This document shows positions 57,165 to 64,000 of a stretch of 64,000 nt of DNA, in pieces. The stretch is from Pisolithus tinctorius (Eukaryota; Basidiomycota; Agaricomycetes; Boletales; Pisolithaceae). Each line of letters begins with the position of its first letter. Positions within the stretch are counted from its first letter, which is position 1. The notes under the pieces are model-generated. The model saw only the letters and a list, made by a program, of their open reading frames with translations, was not told the DNA's origin and made no database searches. The position numbers and the translations under genes were made by a program. The DNA lies in NCBI GenBank assembly GCA_024663395.1, contig JANFAH010000046.1, positions 1 to 64,000 of the forward strand. Direction: 5' to 3'.

Positions 57165-58260
57165 GTGTGTCCTCTGGGCATCCATTCGTGTTCCCAAGGC
57201 GCAGGACGCAGGATTGCGCTAGGTGGAAGAAGTAATGGCATCATGTTTGATGACTTCCTAGTACGCGCTAGAGCAACAGAGACGTATACTGTCCCCCCGG
57301 CCGTACTCTCGCCTCCACCCCACCCTTCCCATGGCCTGCAGACATCTCGACCGTGCCCGGTCAAAATCTTCTCAGCGATATACCATTTTCAATATTCACC
57401 CAACGTCAATGCTGGTGGGCCGCATTCGATGGCTCTGATACCACCCTCTATGCCCGGTTCAAGGTACTCGCCTTCGGGATCGTATTCACACTCTCCAAGT
57501 CTGATCACTTACATGGCTTCTGCCTCGTCTTCGTCATCTCTGTCCCCAACCCGTTTCTGGCAAATCGTCAAAATCGCCGAAAGCGCCACAGGTGCTCTCC
57601 CTAGTCAGGTCTGTTCACGGGTCCATATCACTTTATCCATTGGGTCATCTCATCACTCTTTCCTAGGAAGATGTTTCTGCTGCCAAGCGACCCAGGCCTC
57701 CTACCCCTCTACTTGGGCTGGACTCAAAGAGCCCTGAGAGCGGTGTTGATGAATGTGTGGCCGTGCACATCATCTTGCCTTTGCCACATCGTGCGTGAGC
57801 GCCGTACGATGCTCGTGGGCCATCGATGTCCCAAATCGATAACAGAACGCACCCCCTGCGGCGAGTATGTGTTAGCAACATTAAGAGGAAATCCGAGGGG
57901 TGGCGAGAGCATCCACAAGGTAATTCGAGTGGTTGCAAGGGTATACTGGATGTATGGTGCACGTTTCTGTTCGTGCGAGCTTTGCTGACACTTCGTAGGG
58001 TTCGCTTTGATCTTTCCTCGTCGACGTCGAGTCCTGTAGGGGATACAGATGTGCACGATAAGGTCCGAAGGTGGTTCGGGCGGCACAGGTGAGTCGTTTG
58101 GCTGCATTCTGTCTTGCCTCGGACGTTCTGACATCGGGTGTCAGGTACCTTCGTTTTCTCTATTCCATGTGAGCGGATGGCGCTGCCGCCTGTAGCATTG
58201 CCACTACCACCACTGTGCCGCTCGCCATTGGCATCCTTTGGCCGAAACTCCACACCTGGT
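57165..58260 (+). CDS. Hypothetical gene, fragmentary
   Basis: Short plus-strand exons are suggested by an intron ending cctag at 57666 and by the reading KRPRPPTPLLGLDSKSPESG just after it. That reading resembles SKRPRSPTPPIGLNGM of the gene at 50589, so the two may be related. No domain is recognised and the minus strand is equally open, so the call is weak. Confidence 0.3.
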
Positions 58261-58371
58261 GAGTTCTTTCATATCTCGGCCATTTGAGTGCTGATCGTTC
58301 TTATCTTCAGCTTCGTCGACATGCTCCCAGTGTCCCCACCATCCTCCCAGTGAGGGGTATCCCCTCCGTGC

Positions 58372-58968
58372 TCACCCAGGCTTCCCAGTCCCATCAGATG
58401 GGACTTTCCATGTGTGCTGACTGTTGCAGATCTCGTGTTGTGTCACTTGCGCACGATCTCGCTCGCCCTCTTGCAGTGGCTTGAGCCACCTTTGCTTGTC
58501 AGTGAGCGTGCCCTGATTTGAAGGAGTCACTTGCGCTTCGCGAGGACATGGTAAGGCGATTTCTCCATTGTCGAACGTTCGCCCTTGTGCTAACTTCTTT
58601 TCTGTGCTTGTAGTACCAAATACTTGGTCAGGATGTTGAGTGGACGAATTTGAGCATGTAACATGGGTGTATGGAGGGTCAGGTATGTTGGCGATCAGAC
58701 CACTGCACGTTTGGATGTGCTGATCGTTTCTGATAGGCATTTGAAGTGTAGTTTTGATGATGCGAACATCTTCTAGATTAGTAGAATTGATTTCGAGATC
58801 GACAGTCTCGATGTTGGGTTTGGATAGAAGTAGATCGCCTTCTGTCGTGTCAACAATGGGTTGACCGCATGTGCCTATAGTGTTGGGCTTGTCTATATGG
58901 CCATTTGATACTTCTGGGTTTGCATCTTCAGGCTCATCCATCTGGCCACTGTCCACTTCGCGCAGCAC
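58372..58968 (-). CDS. Hypothetical 198-residue ORF
   Basis: A single frame from MLREVDSGQMDEPEDANPEV to 58372, hydrophilic and rich in Thr, Asn and Gln, with no recognised domain. It could be an exon or a chance ORF. Confidence 0.3.
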   Translation of the reverse strand: MLREVDSGQMDEPEDANPEVSNGHIDKPNTIGTCGQPIVDTTEGDLLLSKPNIETVDLEINSTNLEDVRIIKTTLQMPIRNDQHIQTCSGLIANIPDPPYTHVTCSNSSTQHPDQVFGTTSTEKKLAQGRTFDNGEIALPCPREAQVTPSNQGTLTDKQRWLKPLQEGERDRAQVTQHEICNSQHTWKVPSDGTGKPG

Positions 58969-59054
58969 TACCTGGTGGGGTTGTTGCTAACACCTCTGTG
59001 TAGTGACACTGTACAACATTGCTGGCCCATTTGGAATGGGCTGTCAACTTATGT

Positions 59055-59560
59055 GGGAGCAAGATGTGTTGTCAGAAATAACTCTTGTATATTTCACCTC
59101 TTATGATATGAACATTATATGAGATGCAAATTATGATATTGTGGTATGAAGTACAGGAAAACATTATTTGAACAATATGACTGATTTGGTTTTAAAAAAC
59201 TCCTGTATATTTCATAGCACATAATGCAAGCATTATCCAAGATGCCAATTCCAATATGTGGTGATGACATACAGGAAACATTATTTGAACAATATGACTA
59301 ATTGCCATTCAAATATTGCAAGGCTAGTTTTCAAATAATGTTGCTCCCATAATTATGTAATTATATTAAACCAATAATGACACATATGCAAGAGATATTT
59401 TGATTGAAAACTTTGATTCCATAAGCATATTGCACAACACAAGATGTGAACATTACACAGATTTGATTTAAGATATTTCTGTCATTATGTCAAACACATT
59501 ATTTTGAGGTTATTCAAACTAATGTTTACTATAATGTCATGAAATATGGTAAACATTATT
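59055..59560. repeat. AT-rich element with a tandem duplication of about 118 bp
   Basis: Two imperfect units start at about 59084 and 59202 (CTCTTGTATATTTCA, CTCCTGTATATTTCA). Both contain ACATTATTTGAACAATATGA and a TACAGGAAA. TGGGAGCAA near 59056 and its complement TTGCTCCCA near 59341 could be short inverted ends. Base composition differs sharply from both flanks. It may be a MITE-like or other noncoding repeat; no ORF is seen. Confidence 0.65.
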
Positions 59561-60273
59561 GGAATTTGCACCTTGTGTAGGTGCACTGGTGAATCATTTG
59601 CTATGCCTTGATGTAAGTTTTCCGATGAACGCTGATTATGACCTTCTGACCTCCTGCCGTGCCCACGGAGCCCTCGCTGCGCAACTGAGTGTCTAGTATC
59701 GAACGGAGCCTTTCGAAGAATGTTATCTTGCCAACCTACATTTCGACAATATGAACAGGCTGAGGTATTAACCAATGAACACGTACGAAATTCTTCAGGT
59801 AATCCAAGCCGAACATGGCCTGGAAGTCAACTACTCCATTCGTCTTCTGTTCAACGTCCTGCTGTTACCATGAGGGCGCGCTTGTGGGTTTTACACGCTT
59901 GTCCAACGCACCGCAGAGTTGTGATGAGCCTGAGTTCCTGTGAGGTGCTGCTGCAAATGACGAGATTAGTCAGATATATTCAACACTCGCAGGCGCGATG
60001 ATAAGAGCAGGCACCAGATTCGCCAAGGTGTAAAAGTGTTCCCTACAGTCCGAGCATGATATCAGCTACATGACGCAACATGTTCTACATATGCAGGAAC
60101 CACCTAATATTTTTGAATTGTTGCCTTCTCAATGCACACGACGGTTCTTTACACCAAGCGAGAGGTTTTTCAATGATGAAGAGGGGATGAAGGTGCGTTG
60201 GTCTGCAGTCCGATTACCGCCTCTTGATGCCGGGTCTGACACTCAAGGTCAAAACAAACCTAGGAACCATGCT
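59561..60273. other. Stretch without recognised genes
   Basis: Short ORFs without motifs; nothing else seen. Confidence 0.35.
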
Positions 60274-60675
60274 TTAAACAAACGCACTACCCCCCATGTC
60301 CATCCGTCTTCCTTCACGATCATCTTTGTAAAATTCTGAGCATTCTATGACGGTTGTCACAAGAAAGTTTCCCGCAAGGCGAGTGCACCAGGCTTTCAGT
60401 AGCAGCTCGAATGTCTTGTGGTTAGGAAGGGAGAGACCCTTGGGTTGATGTAGTACCAGGTTTTCGCCCCAGGAGTGAGATACAACGTCGTGCTGAGTCT
60501 GCGAGCGACGCAGCACACGTTTAGAGCTGGATACATCAGAGACGACTGAGCGATAAACTGAATCTGTGGGATCGATACCAAGTTCCCGCATGTCTTCGAA
60601 TATGTTGCCGCGACGTTTGAAATTTTCGTCGGAAGAGTAGTCACCATAGTCGCCCAGCTGTGTCAGGTTTGCCAC
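60274..60675 (-). CDS. Hypothetical 133-residue ORF
   Basis: It starts MANLTQLGDYGDYSSDENFK. No family is recognised. It lies just downstream of, and on the same strand as, the HET gene. Confidence 0.3.
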   Translation of the reverse strand: MANLTQLGDYGDYSSDENFKRRGNIFEDMRELGIDPTDSVYRSVVSDVSSSKRVLRRSQTQHDVVSHSWGENLVLHQPKGLSLPNHKTFELLLKAWCTRLAGNFLVTTVIECSEFYKDDREGRRMDMGGSAFV

Positions 60676-60836
60676 TGGTCCAAAGATATATGAACATTAC
60701 GACTCACAACAATCTCTTTACCAATGCATTCGCAAAGCCGTGCAGAATACCCACCCAATTCCAACTCATGTGAACCATAACTTTCTGATGTCCACGGCAC
60801 CCATGGGTGATCGGCCATCTATAGTTATGTGGATGG

Positions 60837-62606
60837 TTAGTGGTGAATATTAATATGCAGAGGGAAGAAAGTACGGACAGGTGTACATTCACGTGGTCCG
60901 GTGCAACAACCAGGGCATTGCTCGATGTCAATCATCACGTCGGTGGCGCTCGAAACGATAATCCTTGCATCCCAGATGGAGCGGGGAAGATGAACGCCCT
61001 TCATAGTGCTACGCAAATAGGACTTCTCGATAGGCGTATCCCACAGGATATCATACGCTTGTTTGGCGAAATATGCCCATGAGGATGACCGGAGCTCCTG
61101 ATTTGTAGGGTATTCATCACAGATAATGCTTGCCCACGGTCTACCAAGGTAGTATCCCAGTCCAACTGCAAAGCGACACCTGACGTCATTGTTGGCGTAG
61201 ACTAAGACAATGAAGGTGTTTCCCCTGGATGAGAGTGTGACAGTATCGCCGGTGATCTCCCATGGGAAGGTGCCACAACGGGTGAAACCATGCCACGAAG
61301 TGCGCTTGTCATCAAGCCTAATCTTATGGCACTTCTGCTCGGTGTCTTGAGCGTAAGCGAGATAAAGCGACCTAAACTCTGGGCATACGTCGCGAATATG
61401 TGCAAGACCCAAACACCTGCCAGAACTAAGTCCGAGTCCGCGAGATTCCAGGTTGATGGTGATCAGCTTTCCATAACGGTCAAGACATGGCAATATGACC
61501 GTGAAGTAACCAGAGATGCCGCCACAGGGTAAGATGGGCAACCAGACTTGGATGCCCACGTTGGTGACATTAAATACAGAGAATTGACGCGAGTATGCAC
61601 CGCGCTCCAACGATCCAAGTTTATCTTCATCCACGCTGACTGGACCGTTGTGGCGCATGTAGGTCTCTACTTCTCCGAAGAAGTTGGCATCCACTCTTGT
61701 GATGTCGTGACAGCCCCGAAAGTAGCTCGGGTCATCCGCCAGGACACCTTGATGCGCCCCAAATTGTCCCTTTGGATTCCAGGCAAATATACTGTGATCC
61801 CCGGATACCCGGATGATTTCTAGTTGTAACCGCTGAAACGCTTTGGAGCCTTCCCCATATAACATTGGCATGTTCACGCCAAATAGGCCCAAAAGTGAGT
61901 ACGCTCGATCTTCCACACGCGTCGTCTTCCGTCCAGCAGCCCAAGACATGATGTGAGCGACAGGTGGACGCTCCCAGAACTCGGTCCTCATGAAAGCCTC
62001 TTTGTCCCTTAAAACCTTCTCTGGAATGCGCGTAATCTCCTCCAAGGTGGATGTCAGGTCTTCTTTAGTGCCAATGGACACCCAGTTCGTGTTAAAAAAT
62101 TCGAGTTCCGTCGGAGCGATGAGTTCCTGGAGTGTCCAGCCTCGCGAAAACCACTCTGGCCAACCGTTGGACCTCTCAAATCTACTGTAGTCTTGTTCAG
62201 TAGGAAAGGCTGACTCGTTGACATCGTTGAGGTACACGTAGCACTTCTGTGAGTTGCGGTACCATCGATACATTGAATTAATCGCCTCCGAGAGTTCTGC
62301 ACTGCTCCGCTTGTCAATGCAACACGTATCGATCCACAACCACCTGTAACCGTCTTTCATGGCCTGTTTGCAACTCTTGACGATCTTCTTGTAGCCGTCA
62401 CGTTGCCTGACTTGTTCCCTCTCTTTTTTTGCCCTCTTCATGAGCCTGACCATTTCTTTATAACTAACCTCGGTTCCCCAGCGATGTGACACTATGGCAT
62501 AGCTTGTCGTCTTGTCATCAAGCTCCCTGAAGACCTCAGTTTCGTATTCGGCTCGTCGAATCCCTTTGTCTGCGTCAAGCACGACTTGAACGTCCAAAAG
62601 CTTCAT
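60837..62606 (-). CDS. HET-domain protein (heterokaryon incompatibility type)
   Basis: This is a complete 589-residue single-exon frame starting MKLLDVQVVLDADKGIRRAE. The HET domain occupies about residues 35-240: YAIVSHRWGTEVSYKEM, YRWLWIDTCCIDKRSSAELS, AINSMYRWYRNSQKCYVYL and WFSRGWTLQELIAPTELEFF are its standard blocks. RVEDRAYSLLGLFGVNMPML and GEGSKAFQRLQLEII follow. HET domains trigger cell death when genetically different hyphae fuse and may act in other self-recognition. The C-terminal half has no recognised NTPase or WD40 part, so this is the short agaric type. No stops or frame changes are seen. Confidence 0.92.
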   Translation of the reverse strand: MKLLDVQVVLDADKGIRRAEYETEVFRELDDKTTSYAIVSHRWGTEVSYKEMVRLMKRAKKEREQVRQRDGYKKIVKSCKQAMKDGYRWLWIDTCCIDKRSSAELSEAINSMYRWYRNSQKCYVYLNDVNESAFPTEQDYSRFERSNGWPEWFSRGWTLQELIAPTELEFFNTNWVSIGTKEDLTSTLEEITRIPEKVLRDKEAFMRTEFWERPPVAHIMSWAAGRKTTRVEDRAYSLLGLFGVNMPMLYGEGSKAFQRLQLEIIRVSGDHSIFAWNPKGQFGAHQGVLADDPSYFRGCHDITRVDANFFGEVETYMRHNGPVSVDEDKLGSLERGAYSRQFSVFNVTNVGIQVWLPILPCGGISGYFTVILPCLDRYGKLITINLESRGLGLSSGRCLGLAHIRDVCPEFRSLYLAYAQDTEQKCHKIRLDDKRTSWHGFTRCGTFPWEITGDTVTLSSRGNTFIVLVYANNDVRCRFAVGLGYYLGRPWASIICDEYPTNQELRSSSWAYFAKQAYDILWDTPIEKSYLRSTMKGVHLPRSIWDARIIVSSATDVMIDIEQCPGCCTGPRECTPVRTFFPLHINIHH

Positions 62607-63269
62607 CTTGCTTGGGTTAACAAGTCAAGGTTGGATCAAAATTACTAGCCATCACACGTACTGCCTAGGTGTCCAAGACGATGGATGATTCTTCAGCACG
62701 GTGAGCTTTATCAGGCCGGCAAGGAGCAGACGGGGGGGCTAGACACAACGTGGTACACAACTCGTTGCAAACTTTTAGGAATGGCACATGCGTATCAGCT
62801 TGGCCCTGGACCCTAAAAGTGTTACTCGGCAGACACAGAAAGCAAGGCACCATGTAAGGATTCGGTCCGACGCTGTCGACCGTATGGTTAGATGTTGGTT
62901 TCTTTATGACAGATCTTTGACTTTTCTCATTTATTCTCTGATCCTACTTAGCCCGTACAGATACTCTGACATATCTTGTGCCTAAGTCTCTACCCTATAA
63001 AATAGGCCATGTATCGTACTGTATGGGGACTTCTCTTCTACCTCGAAATAAGACACTATTGTCTGGAAACCTGAGTAGACGAAGAATCCTTCTTGTTGTG
63101 CCGCCGTTAAAAGTTCTACACTTCTTATCGGCGTTACATATTTTTTTCCTGCAAAAATCAAGGTCTTACCTCGAATGCAATAACAAAAACTCCAGATACC
63201 TTCTCGATCATTCGCAGAACTGATCCGCTGTGAAGACAAGAGTAAGTATCATACACTCAATAAACAAAA
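62607..63269. promoter_or_regulatory. Intergenic region with a TATA box, possibly an LTR
   Basis: TATAAAATA begins at 62996, about 270 bases before the ATG of the following ORF. The layout (AT-rich start, TATA, then 250 bases of untranslated sequence) would fit the 5' LTR and leader of a retroelement, but the second LTR, if any, lies outside the window. Confidence 0.4.
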
Positions 63270-64000
63270 ATGGTTAATACCCGTGCCTCTACCCGCCGAG
63301 CTACAAGAGCTCGAGCATCATCATTACCTCCCAGTCCACTGACGGCTCAGCCTGGTGCTGACATCGTCGACAACTCCCCACTCCCGAAATTGACTCCACT
63401 AGGAAGTCAATACTCCACCCCTATCGAAAGGCCCGTCGCGGATAACGTCCGGAGTTATAGCGACATGGTAAGAACAGGCTCGAGGGATCCAAGCCCGATG
63501 TCCAAAGAAGTGATCGCTAACGTCCCTGGCTCGAGAGTTAGCTCGCCAGTGGACCCAGGCTTGAGAGCTATCTCGCCAACATACCTTGGCTTGAGAAATA
63601 CCTCGCCCACTCGGCCAGGCTTGAGAGCTACCTCGCCGATGTGCCCTGAACTGAGGCCCGTCCCGTCAAGGCCTCCTGGCTTGAGAGTTAATTTGCCAGT
63701 AAACCCCGGTGATAAGGAAATCCCGGGAGCTGAAAACGCTCGCACCATTAGAGTCTGGGTACCGACTCACGAAGTAAGCGAGATCCCACCCATTCACGTC
63801 CGATGCGACTCCATCTTTCCTGCAAGCGAAGTAGATGTTGAGCAAGGTGATTGGACAGAAGTAGTGCGAAGACGATCGCATGAACGACGCGCTCACAGTA
63901 TGCTGAGGTCTGATCAGAGAGACATCGTCCGAAAGGCCGAAAGACAACTGACCCCGGAAGAACGGGACAGGATCCGAAGAAGATCGTTGTCCCTGACAAG
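63270..64000 (+). CDS. Partial ORF, probably retroelement ORF1/Gag-like, runs off the right edge
   Basis: From the ATG at 63270 (MVNTRASTRRATRARASSSL) the frame is open to the end of the window, at least 243 codons. About six imperfect 10-residue units (PGLRAISPTY, LGLRNTSPTR, PGLRATSPMC) occupy roughly 63525-63700. A segment GDWTEVVRRRSHERR is followed by a charged helix (RKAERQLTPEERDRIRRRSL). Similar WTEV-RRRS segments followed by LTPEER-type helices occur upstream of reverse transcriptases in agaric genomes, so a retroelement first ORF is likely but inferred. The preceding TATA box fits. Confidence 0.55.
   Translation, partial: MVNTRASTRRATRARASSLPPSPLTAQPGADIVDNSPLPKLTPLGSQYSTPIERPVADNVRSYSDMVRTGSRDPSPMSKEVIANVPGSRVSSPVDPGLRAISPTYLGLRNTSPTRPGLRATSPMCPELRPVPSRPPGLRVNLPVNPGDKEIPGAENARTIRVWVPTHEVSEIPPIHVRCDSIFPASEVDVEQGDWTEVVRRRSHERRAHSMLRSDQRDIVRKAERQLTPEERDRIRRRSLSLT

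Noticed and set aside
1..64000. tRNA, rRNA and other structural RNA genes
   Set aside because: I looked for T-loop and B-box-like words (GGTTCGAATCC type) and found none in a convincing cloverleaf context; a tRNAscan or Infernal run was not possible.

Overview
This is nuclear DNA from a filamentous basidiomycete, most likely an Agaricomycete (mushroom-forming fungus). Genes carry many short GT..AG introns, there is no operon structure, and the recognisable families are typical of that class: a HET-domain protein, an F-box protein, a WD40 protein, a Plavaka-type Tnp2 transposase, Ty3/Gypsy retroelements and a fungal GYF-domain gene. The order or species cannot be read from the sequence. Most of the window is repeat-derived or decayed, with few intact genes.

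Layout. (1) 1-13.3 kb: a GYF-domain pseudogene on the minus strand, split by a complete Ty3/Gypsy element at 104-10488 (LTRs of about 974 bp, 4-bp target duplication CCGC, plus strand, pol broken by frameshifts). On the opposite strand, just before its 3' LTR, this element carries a non-retroviral gene for a Zn(II)2Cys6 protein with a C-terminal heptad-like region. About 50 copies of the heptamer AATTCCG (or its complement CGGAATT) are scattered through the element, where about one is expected by chance. (2) 14.1-19.5 kb: an intact-looking 128-residue RING-finger gene and a multi-exon Tnp2 transposase gene. (3) 19.9-28.3 kb: an unrecognised minus-strand gene split by a second LTR element (20894-27765, target duplication GCGC). 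That element has a Gypsy-like gag but no visible reverse transcriptase; instead it has a long ORF made of 67-72-codon repeats. (4) 28.4-44.8 kb: two inverted remnants of a SYF2-like splicing-factor gene, an intact F-box gene, a WD40 gene or pseudogene, a possible membrane/coiled-coil gene, and long stretches without recognisable genes. (5) 44.9-49.7 kb: a second, inverted copy of the GYF pseudogene, sharing inactivating lesions with copy 1 and interrupted by a 1.9-kb segment. (6) 50-58 kb: multi-exon agaric-type hypothetical genes rich in internal repeats, and a decayed TPR gene. (7) 58.4-64 kb: an AT-rich tandem repeat, a complete HET-domain gene, and the start of an ORF, probably from a retroelement, that leaves the window.

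The strongest candidate for something new is the first retroelement. It carries an antisense gene for a protein of a class that binds CGG triplets, together with a dense, element-specific dispersed motif that contains a CGG triplet. I infer, without proof, a self-encoded DNA-binding protein with sites spread over its own element, comparable in logic to the VANC anti-silencing proteins of Arabidopsis VANDAL transposons. All counts here were made by eye.
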